Assembly: GCA_000230955.3 (NCBI GenBank)
Contig: CP007060.1
Location: 1,860,001-1,924,000 of the forward strand
Direction of reading: 5' to 3'
Origin: Halobacterium sp. DL1
GTDB taxonomy: Archaea > Halobacteriota > Halobacteria > Halobacteriales > Halobacteriaceae
Length of the DNA stretch: 64,000 bases
The notes beneath the pieces are model-generated. The model made no database searches. It was not told the origin of the DNA and saw nothing but the letters and a program-made list of their open reading frames with translations. Shown here piece after piece: positions 17,054 through 25,923 of the stretch. The position numbers and the translations under genes were made by a program. Every line of letters starts with the position of its first letter. The stretch's first letter is position 1.

Positions 17054-19522
17054 TTACTCCGCGTCGCGGAGCCGTTTGCGGACGCGGTGGGGCGTCATCG
17101 GAATCTGGTCGGTCACGAACTGCTGGTCCTCGAGCGCCGCGTTGATCGAGGAGGCGATGGCCGCGGGGCCGTCGATCATGCCGCCCTCTCCGGTCCCCTT
17201 CGCGCCGGTGACCGTGAACGGCGACGGCGTCTCGGAGTGCTCCAGTTCGACGTCGGGCATGTTCTTCGTCGACGGGAGGAGGTACTCGAACATCGTGATG
17301 GCCTGTGGCTGGCCCTCGTCGTCGTACTGGAACTCCTCCATGAGCGCCGCGCCGAGGCCCTGGGCGAGGCCGCCGTGGGCCTGCCCGTCGACGATGGTGG
17401 GGTTGAGGCGTGTGCCGCAGTCCCGCAGCGAGTAGAACTTCAGGATGTCGACCTCGCCGGTGTTCGTGTCCACCTCGACGATGGGCGCGTTCGCGGCGAA
17501 CGCGGCCGTCGGGTAGACCGGGAACTTCCGGGTGAGCGCCTCGTCGAACTCGGGGAGGCTCGTCGTCGGGTGCTCGTAGTCGTAGCTGACCCGGGTGAGT
17601 CGCTCGTTCTTCTGCCCCGAGTCGAGTTCCGCGAGTTCCGCGAGCGTGAGCCGTTCCGAGCCGTCGGCGCGCTCGACACCACCGTCGCGGTAGACGACGT
17701 CGTCGACGTCGCAGCCGAACTCGCGCTGAGCGGCGAGCTTCCGACAGTTCTCGCGGAGCTTCTCGGCGGCGCCATCGGTGGCGCCCGACAGCATCACGGC
17801 CATCCGGGAGGCCGCAGTGCCGTACTCGGTCGGCGCGGTGACGCTGTCGAGGTAGCCGACCTCGATGTCGCTCGGGAGCACGCCGAGGCCGTCGGCGAGC
17901 AGCTGGGTGACGAGCGTCTGGTGGCCCTGCCCGGAGGTGTCCGTCGCGAGGTACGACTGGACTGTGCCGTCGTCGAGCAGTTCGATGCGGAAGTGCTCGG
18001 GGAGTTCGGAGACGTCCTCGCGCTCACGGGCTTCGAGGGCGTCCTTGTCGGTGCGCTGGCGGTCCGTCCAGTCCGAACCGGAGACGCCGGGTTCGATGTG
18101 GACGGTGGGGCTGTAGCCGCGGTACTTCCCCTCCTCGCGCTTCTGCTCGACGACGTCGGGGTCGAGCAGGCCGCCCTCGCAGACCTCCCGTTCCTCGACG
18201 ATCTCCTCGATGCGGTCGAGGGCCGCCGGGAAGTCACCGGAGTCGTAGATGTTGTGCGTCGGGAGGCGGAACGGCATGTCCTCGGGCTGGATGAGGTTCA
18301 GCCGCCGGAGGTCAGAGGCCTCGACGCCGAGTTCGCGGGCCGCCTCGTCGACGACCATCTCGAGGGCGTGGAGGTGCGGGGGCACGCCGAAGCCGCGGTA
18401 GGCGGTCTGGGCGGTCTTGTTCGTGAGCGCGACCTCGTAGTCGTAGCGCACGTTGTCGATGTCGTAGGCGTTCGTCACCACGGACAGCGGCTTCAGCGCC
18501 TGGTTGACGGGGTAGTGGGGGAACGCGCCGAAGTCGTCGACGAACCACGTGTCGAGGCCCTGGATGGTGCCGTCGTCGTCGTAGGCCAGCCGGACGCGGT
18601 AGTCGCGGTCCGAGGAGTGCATGTCCCCGCCTTGCAGGTTCTCGACGCGGTCCTCGACGAACTTCACGGGGCGACCGTCGAGCTGATGGGACGCCATCGC
18701 GGCCAGCGTGCAGTAGCGGTGGATGGCGATCTTCGTCCCGAAGCTCCCGCCGACGTCCGGCGGCACCTCCAGATTCACCTTCTCCGGTGGGTAGCCCAGC
18801 GGCTCGTAGATGGTGTCGTCGACGAGCGTGTGGAGCTGGATGTTGCAGTCGATGTCGAAGGCGTCGCGGTCGGTGTCGTAGGTCGCGACGACGCCCGCCG
18901 TCTCGAGGGGAACCCCGGAGATGCGGCCCCAGGAGTACTCCCGTTCGATGACGTTGTCCGCGTCCTCGAAGGCGCCCTCGACGTCGCCGAAGTCAAGCGT
19001 CTCGCTGTCGGCGACGTTCGACCCGTAGTGCTCGTGTACCAGCGTCTCGTCCTCGCGGGCCTCCAGCGGGTCGACCACGGGGTCGAGCTGGTCGTATTCG
19101 ATGTCGACGAGGTCGACGATGTCCTCCGCGGCGTAGCGGTCCTTCGCGACGACGGCGACGACCGGTTCGCCGACGAACCGGACCTTGTCGTCGGCCAGCG
19201 ACCACTCCTCGAACCCCTTCAGGCCGCAGGGCATCGGCTCGTACTCCGCTTTCAGCGTGTCGATGGTGAGCGCGAGGAGGCAGTCCGGGTGGTCCTCGGC
19301 GGCGCTCGTGTCCACGTCCTCGATGTGGGCGTGGGGGTGGACGCTGCGCACGAGCGCCATGTGGACGGTGCCCTCCGGCTCGATGTCGTGGATGTACTCG
19401 GCCTCCCCGGTGAGGATGCGGTGGTCCTCGACGCGTTCGAGGCCCGAACCGACGAACGATTCGCGCTCGACGTGCGTGTCAGTCTCGGTGCCCGGTTCGG
19501 TCGGGGACTCGGCGCCGGACAT
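17054..19522 (-). CDS. molybdenum hydroxylase large (Mo-pterin) subunit
   Basis: An 822-residue molybdopterin-binding subunit of the xanthine-oxidase/CoxL family. Key motifs are DVGGSFGTK (near residue 255), AYRGFGVPP (near 374) and the catalytic-glutamate loop GTGEGGMIDG (near 775). The active-site loop is AYRGFG rather than the AYxCSFR of true form-I CO dehydrogenases, so oxidation of CO is not expected; purine, nicotinate, aldehyde or another N-heterocycle is more likely. It abuts the 2Fe-2S subunit gene directly (stop and start adjacent). Position among nucleobase permeases supports a heterocycle substrate. Confidence 0.9.
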   Translation of the reverse strand: MSGAESPTEPGTETDTHVERESFVGSGLERVEDHRILTGEAEYIHDIEPEGTVHMALVRSVHPHAHIEDVDTSAAEDHPDCLLALTIDTLKAEYEPMPCGLKGFEEWSLADDKVRFVGEPVVAVVAKDRYAAEDIVDLVDIEYDQLDPVVDPLEAREDETLVHEHYGSNVADSETLDFGDVEGAFEDADNVIEREYSWGRISGVPLETAGVVATYDTDRDAFDIDCNIQLHTLVDDTIYEPLGYPPEKVNLEVPPDVGGSFGTKIAIHRYCTLAAMASHQLDGRPVKFVEDRVENLQGGDMHSSDRDYRVRLAYDDDGTIQGLDTWFVDDFGAFPHYPVNQALKPLSVVTNAYDIDNVRYDYEVALTNKTAQTAYRGFGVPPHLHALEMVVDEAARELGVEASDLRRLNLIQPEDMPFRLPTHNIYDSGDFPAALDRIEEIVEEREVCEGGLLDPDVVEQKREEGKYRGYSPTVHIEPGVSGSDWTDRQRTDKDALEAREREDVSELPEHFRIELLDDGTVQSYLATDTSGQGHQTLVTQLLADGLGVLPSDIEVGYLDSVTAPTEYGTAASRMAVMLSGATDGAAEKLRENCRKLAAQREFGCDVDDVVYRDGGVERADGSERLTLAELAELDSGQKNERLTRVSYDYEHPTTSLPEFDEALTRKFPVYPTAAFAANAPIVEVDTNTGEVDILKFYSLRDCGTRLNPTIVDGQAHGGLAQGLGAALMEEFQYDDEGQPQAITMFEYLLPSTKNMPDVELEHSETPSPFTVTGAKGTGEGGMIDGPAAIASSINAALEDQQFVTDQIPMTPHRVRKRLRDAE

Positions 19523-20092
19523 CTACTCGCCACCCCCGGTGCGGTCCTCGATGTCGTCGCTCGGTGCGTCGAGCATCGCGCCCGCCGCACCGTCGAGTTC
19601 GTCGGCGGCCCGGTCGACCGCCTTGTAGATGTTCTGGTAGCCCGTGCAGCGACAGATGTTGTCCGCAAGTCCCTCCTTGACCGCCTGCTTGTCCGGGTCC
19701 GGGTTGCGGTCGAGGAGTTCCTTGGTGGCCATCACGAACCCGCTGGTGCAGAAGCCACACTGGAGGGCGTGCTCCTGGTGGTAGGCCTCCTGAATGGGGT
19801 GGAGTTCGCCGTCCGACGCCAGTCCCTCGACGGTCGTCACCTCGGCGCCGTCGACCTGGACGGCGTAGGTGAGACAGCTCTTCGTGCTCTTCCCGTCGAC
19901 GAGCACCGTACAGGCGCCGCAGACGCCGTGCTCGCAGCCGACGCGGACGCCGCGCTGCCCGCACTCGCGACGGAGGAAGTCCGAGAGCTTCAGGCGGGGC
20001 TCCACGGTCGTCGATATGGTCTCGCCGTTCACCGAGAGCGTGAGCTCCTCGGTCGGACGGTCGAGACTCTGTGAACTGCTCTCACTGCTCAT
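19523..20092 (-). CDS. molybdenum hydroxylase 2Fe-2S subunit (CoxS/XdhC-small type)
   Basis: A 189-residue iron-sulfur subunit with both clusters: plant-type ferredoxin ligands CEHGVCGACTVLVDG...C and the C-terminal helical-domain ligands CGFCTSGF with CRCTGY. It carries electrons from the Mo site to FAD. An ATG at 20104 (MNVYMSS) is also in frame, but the TATA box at 20121-20130 would put the transcript start near 20099, so the ATG at 20092 (MSSESSS) is preferred. A C-terminal acidic tail of about 30 residues is typical of halophiles. Confidence 0.9.
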   Translation of the reverse strand: MSSESSSQSLDRPTEELTLSVNGETISTTVEPRLKLSDFLRRECGQRGVRVGCEHGVCGACTVLVDGKSTKSCLTYAVQVDGAEVTTVEGLASDGELHPIQEAYHQEHALQCGFCTSGFVMATKELLDRNPDPDKQAVKEGLADNICRCTGYQNIYKAVDRAADELDGAAGAMLDAPSDDIEDRTGGGE

Positions 20093-20120
20093 GTACACGT
20101 TCAAAAGTAGTGGCTGTTCA

Positions 20121-20130
20121 TTATAGTTTC
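20121..20130 (-). promoter_or_regulatory. TATA box of the 2Fe-2S/Mo subunit operon
   Basis: Minus-strand AAACTATAAT, with its centre about 34 nt upstream of the ATG at 20092. It predicts a start of transcription between the two possible ATGs and so argues for the shorter protein. Confidence 0.5.
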
Positions 20131-20222
20131 GTTGAGAACGCCACCAGAACGCCGGGAGGCGAACGAGTCGGGCGAGCGAACGAACCCCGCTTAGCTAGTG
20201 AATCTGACAGTCCGACGCGCGG

Positions 20223-21371
20223 TCACGGCGTCGGGTCGGTGCGCGGGTGGATGGGGCCGGACTGTTCGCGGAGTCGCCCACCCTCAGCGTCGTTCGCGAC
20301 GGCCAGCGCCTCCGCGACGACGCTCAGTGCGATGCCCGTCGGGCTGCCATCCCCGAGGTCGAGGCCCACCGGCGTCGATACGCGGTCGAGTTCCTCGGGC
20401 GTGAACGTCGCCCCCTCCGCGGCGGCCGCGTCCCGGATCTCCTCGAAGCGCTCCCGGGGACCCATCAGCCCCACGTAGGGCACGTCGGTCTCCCGGAGCA
20501 GTTCCTCGAGTGCGAGTTGGTCGTCGATGAGGTTGTGTGACATGAGGACGGCGTACGTGCGCTCGGGAGCTTCGACTGCGTCCCCGATATCGTCAGGGTG
20601 CGTGCCGACGACGCGGTGGGCGTGCGGGAACGCGTCCTCGTCGGCGCGGGCACCCCTGGCTGACGCCACAGTCACCCTGAACCCGGCCTCCGCACCGAAC
20701 CGGGCGACAGCGTGGACGTCGTTCTGCGCGCCGAACAGCAGGAGGTCGGGCGCGGGTTCGACGCCGTCGACGAACACGAGCAGGTCGCCCGCCTCGCGCT
20801 CGACGGTCACGCCGCCGCTCGACCCCGACTCGCGGGCGTCGGCCGCGGCGTCGCGCAGGTCGTCGAGCGCGTCGTCCGGGAGTCCTGGCCGGTCGTCCCC
20901 GGTTCGGAAGCCTTCAGCCGTGAGGACGCTGCGCGCGCCTACGGGGACGGCCTCGTCGTCGCTCTCGACGACGGTCAGTACCGTCGCCGGTTCGCGCTCC
21001 GCGAGCGCGTCCAACAGCGGGTCGTAGGAGTCGTCGAGCGGTTCGACGAGCACGTCGATGATGCCGTTGCAGCCGAGGCCCAGCCCCCACTCGTCCTCGT
21101 CCATCAGGTCGAACGTCTCCACGGCCGCAGCCCCCGTCTGGCGGGCGTCGGCGGCGAGTTCGGCGACCGGTCCCTCCAGGCAGCCGGCGGTGATGGCGCC
21201 GAGCGCGTCGTCGTCGGCGGGCGCGAGCAGTTTCGCGCCGGGCCGGCGGTAGGCCGACCCCTCGACGCCCACGACGGTTGCGACGGCCGCCGTCGCGTCG
21301 GTCTCCCGGAGGCTCCGGAGTCGGTCGTGGAGGTTGCGGTCTGTCACGCTCCACGGGTCGTCGGAGTCCAT
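20223..21371 (-). CDS. XdhC/CoxI family molybdenum-hydroxylase maturation factor
   Basis: A 382-residue two-domain protein: N-terminal XdhC/CoxI domain (VVGVEGSAYRRPGAKLL, ITAGCLEGPVAE, LGLGCNGIIDVLVEP) and C-terminal XdhC_C Rossmann domain (LLLFGAQNDVHAVARFG, LMSHNLIDDQLALEELL, YVGLMGPRERFEE). Family members bind Mo-pterin cofactor, promote its sulfuration and insert it into xanthine-dehydrogenase-type enzymes. The ATG at 21371 (MDSDDPW) is chosen over a start 13 codons upstream. It lies just downstream of the MFS gene and upstream of the 2Fe-2S gene on the same strand, consistent with serving that enzyme. Confidence 0.85.
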   Translation of the reverse strand: MDSDDPWSVTDRNLHDRLRSLRETDATAAVATVVGVEGSAYRRPGAKLLAPADDDALGAITAGCLEGPVAELAADARQTGAAAVETFDLMDEDEWGLGLGCNGIIDVLVEPLDDSYDPLLDALAEREPATVLTVVESDDEAVPVGARSVLTAEGFRTGDDRPGLPDDALDDLRDAAADARESGSSGGVTVEREAGDLLVFVDGVEPAPDLLLFGAQNDVHAVARFGAEAGFRVTVASARGARADEDAFPHAHRVVGTHPDDIGDAVEAPERTYAVLMSHNLIDDQLALEELLRETDVPYVGLMGPRERFEEIRDAAAAEGATFTPEELDRVSTPVGLDLGDGSPTGIALSVVAEALAVANDAEGGRLREQSGPIHPRTDPTP

Positions 21372-21485
21372 GCCAACGCCTTCCACCCGCGCACACTTAG
21401 ACGTATCCACGAATTCGGCGCGACGTACCCACTGACGGTTACGGTCGCTTCACAGGGTGTTCGGTTTCGGCCACGAGAACGGGCG

Positions 21486-22688
21486 TCAGTCGGCCAGCGT
21501 GACCTCGGGGGCGCCGCCGATGGCGCGCCGCCAGAGCGCCCAGATGCCGACGACGGTGACGCTCATCGCCGCGAACCCCGTCGCGTACGTCGCCGTCGCC
21601 GCCACGAGTTCGCCAACGAGCCACGGGTAGGCGAGCGCACCGGCGTTGCCGACGGCGAGCATCACGACCAGCGTCACCCCCGCGTCGTCGGCGAGGTTCG
21701 AGAACGCGAGCGCGAACAGCGGCCCGAACGGGACGCTGAAGCCGAAGCCGGTCCCCGCGACAGCGACGACGAGCAGCGCCGGAGCGTCGTAGTGGACGCC
21801 CGCGGCCATCCCCGCGAGCGCCGCGGCGAGACCGAGCAGCGACCAGCGGACCACCGCGCGTTCACCCATCCGGGCCGCCAGCATCCCGCCGAGCGCGCGG
21901 CCGACGACGGTGGTCGCCGCGAACGCGAGCAGCGTCGCAGTCGCAGGCACCCCCGGAACCCCCTCCAGCGCGTCGACGTACCACGTCGTCGCAACGATGA
22001 GGAAGCCGAAGGTAGCCATGTTGCCGAGGCCGAGCGCGAGCCCCACCTGCGACCGGAGCGGCGCGAGGTAGGCGCGGAGCGGTACCACCGGTTCGCTCTG
22101 CCCCCTGTCGAGGAACGGCGCGCCCGCGGCGCCGACTGCGACGACGACGGCGACGGCGAGCATCGCCGCCTGGACGCCAACGTACTCGAACGCCGCGGAG
22201 GCGACGGCGAGCGCGACGGCCAGCCCCAGCGTGAACAGCGCGCCGAGCAGCCCTTGCGCGGTCGCCACGAGGTCGCCGGGGGTGCGCCGTCCGACGTGTT
22301 TCATCGCGCCGACGAACGCCGCGCCCTGGCCGATACCGAGCAGTCCACGCGCCGCGAGCGTGGTTCCGACGCTTCCGGTCGCCGAGAGTGCGACGGCGGC
22401 CGCGCCGGCGAGCAGGCCGACGGTCGCCACCAGCGCGGAGCGCCGGGTCCGCGTGAGTCGGTCGGCGGGCGCAACGACGACGAGCTGCCCGAGCAGGAAC
22501 AGCGTCATCCCGAGGCCCGCGACGCCGGGCGCCACGCCGCGTTCGAGGAGTCGCGTGACGGCGGCGCCGTAGCTCCCGACCGCCAGCCCCATGCCGAAGA
22601 GACCGACGCCGAGCACCGCGAGCGCACGGTTCGGGAGGCCAGCCGGGAACACGGCCGCCAGCGCGCGGCGCGACAGGTCGTCGTTCAC
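21486..22688 (-). CDS. MFS transporter
   Basis: A 400-residue major facilitator superfamily protein with about 12 hydrophobic segments. The loop between helices 2 and 3 has the family pattern APADRLTRTRRSALV. The GTG at 22688 (VNDDLSRRALAAV) is preferred: it gives the normal MFS length and leaves 80 nt for the divergent promoter region shared with OsmC, whereas an upstream ATG at 22745 lies only 25 nt from the OsmC start. The substrate is unknown; the closest patterns are drug or metabolite efflux/uptake transporters. Confidence 0.8.
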   Translation of the reverse strand: MNDDLSRRALAAVFPAGLPNRALAVLGVGLFGMGLAVGSYGAAVTRLLERGVAPGVAGLGMTLFLLGQLVVVAPADRLTRTRRSALVATVGLLAGAAAVALSATGSVGTTLAARGLLGIGQGAAFVGAMKHVGRRTPGDLVATAQGLLGALFTLGLAVALAVASAAFEYVGVQAAMLAVAVVVAVGAAGAPFLDRGQSEPVVPLRAYLAPLRSQVGLALGLGNMATFGFLIVATTWYVDALEGVPGVPATATLLAFAATTVVGRALGGMLAARMGERAVVRWSLLGLAAALAGMAAGVHYDAPALLVVAVAGTGFGFSVPFGPLFALAFSNLADDAGVTLVVMLAVGNAGALAYPWLVGELVAATATYATGFAAMSVTVVGIWALWRRAIGGAPEVTLAD

Positions 22689-22769
22689 GACTTCCGGTCG
22701 GTCGTCCCCGTTCAAAACAGTTTGTGCCCCGGCACGAACGTTCATCCGCCAGTGGTCCCGAGTAGGGGT

Positions 22770-23294
22770 ATGCCACTCGACTGGGACCTGCAGAAGGCCG
22801 TCTGGGAGGAGTTCGAGACGCTCGCGGACGCCGACCGCGTGCCGACCGGCGAGAACCGCGTGGAGACCGAACTCGTCGAGAACTACCACGGCCGCGGGAC
22901 CGCGCGCGACTTCGAGTTCGAGTCCGACGAACCCGCGTCGATGGCCGGCGGCCAGAACCGCGGTCCGCGACCGCTGGAGTACTTTCTCGCGGGGTTCGCG
23001 TTCTGCCAGCAGGTCGTGCTGGCGAAGCACGCGCTCGCCATGGGCGTCGAGGTGGACGACGTGCGCGTCGAGGTGGAGGGCGACGTGGACCCCCGTGGCG
23101 TCCTCGGCATCGACGACGTCGACTCTGGCTTCGACGGCGGCCTCAGGCAGGTCACGCGCATCGAGAGCCCGGCGACCGAGCGTGAAGTCAAGCAACTCGT
23201 GGCGACTGCGGACGAGAACTGCCCGGCCAGCGCCTCGCTCGCGGTGCCGGTCGACCGCGAACTCTACCTGAACGGCGAGCGCATCGATGCCTGA
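22770..23294 (+). CDS. OsmC family protein
   Basis: A 174-residue OsmC/Ohr-fold protein. The motif RGPRPLEYFLAGFAFCQQVVL and the later ADENCPASASL carry the two cysteines expected for thiol-dependent peroxidase activity. Characterised members reduce organic hydroperoxides, and many others have unknown substrates. The ATG at 22770 follows a GTAGGGG stretch. Together with the ADH downstream on the other strand it suggests local oxidative or aldehyde stress handling, but this is inference. Confidence 0.8.
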   Translation: MPLDWDLQKAVWEEFETLADADRVPTGENRVETELVENYHGRGTARDFEFESDEPASMAGGQNRGPRPLEYFLAGFAFCQQVVLAKHALAMGVEVDDVRVEVEGDVDPRGVLGIDDVDSGFDGGLRQVTRIESPATEREVKQLVATADENCPASASLAVPVDRELYLNGERIDA

Positions 23295-23306
23295 GCGCCC
23301 CCTGCG

Positions 23307-24353
23307 TCAGGGCTCCAGAATAGTCATCCCGTGGGTGTCACCCGACCTGAGCGCCTCGTGGACCTCCGGGACCTCGTCCAGTCCGACTGTCTGGGTGTAC
23401 TCGGCCGTGACGCGGTCGTCCGCGAGCAGGCGGGCGGCCCGCACCACCTCGTCCTTCGTCGCGTAGCGGGAGCCGACGAGGCTCGCTTCCTTCACGACGA
23501 ACTCCTTCAGCAGCGGCGCGAACGAGCGCTCGTGGTGGGTGGTCAGCGAGACGACGTCGCCGCCCAGCGCGAGCGCGTCCCACGCGTCCCGGAGCGTATC
23601 GATGTCCCCGACCGTGTCCACGGCGACCATCGGTCCCTCGCCGTGGGGCGTCGCTGCTCGTGCGCGCTCGGCGAAGTCGTCGCCGCGAGCGTCGATGGGC
23701 GTGACCGCGTCGCTGGTGACCTGGTCGACGTACGCCAGGCGGTCCTCGTCGACGTCGGCAGCGAGTACGTGTGCGCCGCGGCGAGCGGCGAGTTGCGAGA
23801 GGTGGACGCCGATGCGGCCCGCAGCGCCGACGACGAGCACGGTGTCGTCGTCGCGGACGCCGGTGCGCTCGCAGACGTGCAGCGGCGTGGCGAGGCCGTC
23901 GGCGGCCACCGCTCCGTCCACGAACGTCGCTTCGTCGGGCAGCGGGAGGACGTTCGATTCGGGAATCGTCGTCGCCTCCGCGTACGCGCCGTCTCGCTGG
24001 ACACCGAACCACCCCCCGAAGTTCGTGCACTGGTTCGTGTCGCCGCGCCGGCAGCGATCGCAGTGCCCGCAGGTGAGGTAGAAGTACGCGAGCACGCGGT
24101 CCCCGGCCTCGAAGTTGGTGACGCCGGGACCCGTCTCCGCGACGACGCCCGCGAACTCGTGGCCCGGAATCCGCGGGACGTGCTCGTCGGCGTCGCTGAG
24201 TCCGCCCTGTACCGCGTTCTCTATCGTCCGCGTGACGCCGCAGGCGCGAACGTCGACGAGGACTTCGCCCGCATCCGGCGTCGGTCGCTCGACCGTTCTG
24301 ACGTCGAGTTCGCCGCCCCACTCGTCGAGGACAACGGCGTTCATGGTCGACAT
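23307..24353 (-). CDS. zinc-dependent alcohol dehydrogenase (MDR family)
   Basis: A 348-residue medium-chain dehydrogenase/reductase. The catalytic domain has ACGVTRTIEN, PGHEFAGVV and the structural-zinc lobe CGHCDRCRRGDTNQC (four cysteines), and the NAD(P) domain has VLVVGAAGRIGVHL. It oxidises an alcohol or reduces an aldehyde. The substrate is not identifiable. ATG 24353 (MSTMNAV) is used; a second ATG at 24344 is also possible. An upstream extension of the frame has no family similarity and is not part of the gene. It is divergent from the second NCS2 permease. Confidence 0.85.
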   Translation of the reverse strand: MSTMNAVVLDEWGGELDVRTVERPTPDAGEVLVDVRACGVTRTIENAVQGGLSDADEHVPRIPGHEFAGVVAETGPGVTNFEAGDRVLAYFYLTCGHCDRCRRGDTNQCTNFGGWFGVQRDGAYAEATTIPESNVLPLPDEATFVDGAVAADGLATPLHVCERTGVRDDDTVLVVGAAGRIGVHLSQLAARRGAHVLAADVDEDRLAYVDQVTSDAVTPIDARGDDFAERARAATPHGEGPMVAVDTVGDIDTLRDAWDALALGGDVVSLTTHHERSFAPLLKEFVVKEASLVGSRYATKDEVVRAARLLADDRVTAEYTQTVGLDEVPEVHEALRSGDTHGMTILEP

Positions 24354-24445
24354 ACCGCAGTCGTTGCTCGCGGCGGTAGTTAGGTGTTCGGCCGTGCGGG
24401 CGTCTGCCGTTGTATTCGGCCGAGTAGGGGCGAAATTCGCCCAAA

Positions 24446-24454
24446 TATTTAAAT
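24446..24454 (+). promoter_or_regulatory. TATA box of the second NCS2 permease
   Basis: TATTTAAAT, centred 28 nt upstream of the ATG at 24478. This is the standard leaderless spacing and fixes the start inside a longer open frame. Confidence 0.65.
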
Positions 24455-24477
24455 CGTGGGTCGTGGTGGGTACCCCC

Positions 24478-25872
24478 ATGCCAGACGGTAATACAGAGGC
24501 AGAACAGAGCAGAGGTAACGGACTAGTCCGGTACGGCATCGAAGACAGACCCGAAAACGGCGAGGCAGTCGCGCTGGGCATCCAGCACCTCCTCGCGATG
24601 TTCCTCTCGACAGTGGCGCTCCCGCTGGTCATCGCCAGCGCCATCGGCCTCGGGTCCGCGGACATCACCTTCATCGTTCAGATGGCGCTGCTCGTCGCCG
24701 GTATCGCTACCCTCGTCCAGGTGTTCCCCATCGGTCCGGTCGGCGCCCGCCTCCCCATCGTGATGGGGACCAGCGCCATCTTCGTGTCGCCGCTCATCGA
24801 CATCGGCAGCACGTACGGGCTGGCCACCATCTTCGGCGCCGTCATCATCGCGGCGCCCGTCGAAGTGGTCATCGGCTACTTCTTCGACGACGTCGAGGAC
24901 TTCTTCCCGCCGCTGGTCACTGGCATCGTCGTGATGCTCGTCGGCCTCACGCTCATCCCCATCGCAATCCAGTACTCCGCCGGTATCCCCGGCACGGACG
25001 CCTTCGGGAGTCTGGAGAACCTCGGGCTCGCGGCGCTCGTGCTCGTCGTCGCGCTCGTCACCAACCAGTTCTTCGGCGGCTTCATGCGCTCGGCGAGCGT
25101 CCTCATCGCCGTCGTCGTCGGCTACCTCGCGGCCATCCCGCTGGGCCTGCTCGACCTCTCGGCGGTCGGTTCGGCCGCGTGGTTCTCGTTCCCGACGCCG
25201 CTCAAGTACGGCATCGCCTTCGAACCCAGCGCCATCATCCTGGCCGCGTTCGCGTACATCATCACCTCGATGGAGACCATCGGCGACGTCGCCGGCACCA
25301 CCGAGGCGGTCGGCCGCGACCCCACCAGCGAGGAGACCAAGGGCGGCCTCATCGCGGACGGCGTCATGTCCGCGTTCGCGGGCTTGTTCAACGCGTTCCC
25401 GAACACCTCCTTCAGCCAGAACGTCGGGCTCATCAGCTTCACAGGCATCGCCAGCCGGTTCGTCGTCGGCATCACCGGTGTGTTCCTCATCGTCCTCGGC
25501 CTCGTGCCGAAGGTCGCTGCGGTCGTCTCCGCGATGCCCAACCCGGTGCTCGGCGGCGCCGCCGTCGTGCTCTTCGGGATGATCTTCTCCATCGGCCTCC
25601 GCATCATCACCCGCGGGTCGGACCTCTCGCAGCGTAACCTCACCATCATCGCGACCTCCATCGTCCTCGGCGTGGGCGTCGAGTGGCGCTCCGACGCGCT
25701 CGCTCAGCTTCCCGACGACATCCAGGTGCTCGCGACCTCCGGACTCATCGTCGGCGGCGTCACCGCGCTCGTGATGAACGCCGTTCTGCCCGAGGACGCC
25801 GCACCGATGGGCGAGGGCGCAGTCGGCGACCCGGTCGCTGGCGAGGACCCCGAGACCCGCACCGACGACTGA
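24478..25872 (+). CDS. NCS2 (xanthine/uracil) permease, second copy
   Basis: A 464-residue NCS2 family transporter beginning MPDGNTEAEQ. It has a first helix with LGIQHLLAM, a central SMETIGDVAGTTEAVGRDPTSEETKGGLIADG region and NTSFSQNVGLISFTGIASRF, which are family hallmarks, with roughly 13 membrane spans. The SMETIGD pattern resembles xanthine/urate-type (UapA, XanQ) members more than UraA, so a purine is the better guess. It has its own TATA box and is followed by a hairpin plus T-run terminator. Upstream codons of the open frame (from 24115) are not translated if the transcript is leaderless. Confidence 0.9.
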   Translation: MPDGNTEAEQSRGNGLVRYGIEDRPENGEAVALGIQHLLAMFLSTVALPLVIASAIGLGSADITFIVQMALLVAGIATLVQVFPIGPVGARLPIVMGTSAIFVSPLIDIGSTYGLATIFGAVIIAAPVEVVIGYFFDDVEDFFPPLVTGIVVMLVGLTLIPIAIQYSAGIPGTDAFGSLENLGLAALVLVVALVTNQFFGGFMRSASVLIAVVVGYLAAIPLGLLDLSAVGSAAWFSFPTPLKYGIAFEPSAIILAAFAYIITSMETIGDVAGTTEAVGRDPTSEETKGGLIADGVMSAFAGLFNAFPNTSFSQNVGLISFTGIASRFVVGITGVFLIVLGLVPKVAAVVSAMPNPVLGGAAVVLFGMIFSIGLRIITRGSDLSQRNLTIIATSIVLGVGVEWRSDALAQLPDDIQVLATSGLIVGGVTALVMNAVLPEDAAPMGEGAVGDPVAGEDPETRTDD

Positions 25873-25883
25873 CGGAGCGACCG

Positions 25884-25910
25884 TCGAAAAAACGAAATCC
25901 GATTTTTCGA
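25884..25910. terminator. bidirectional terminator between permease and cyclase genes
   Basis: TCGAAAAA at 25884-25891 and TTTTTCGA at 25903-25910 form an 8-bp inverted repeat with T-runs on both strands. It sits between the 3' ends of two convergent genes, so it can end transcription from both sides. Confidence 0.55.
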
Positions 25911-25923
25911 ACCGCCTGCGGCG

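Noticed and set aside
17054-19522. CO dehydrogenase large subunit (CoxL)
   Set aside because: The active-site loop is AYRGFG rather than AYxCSFR, so the gene is called a molybdenum hydroxylase of unknown substrate.
17087-20074. A 995-residue open frame on the plus strand
   Set aside because: It is exactly antisense to the Mo and 2Fe-2S subunit genes, has no family pattern and consists of repetitive Val/Arg/Gly text typical of GC-rich antisense frames.
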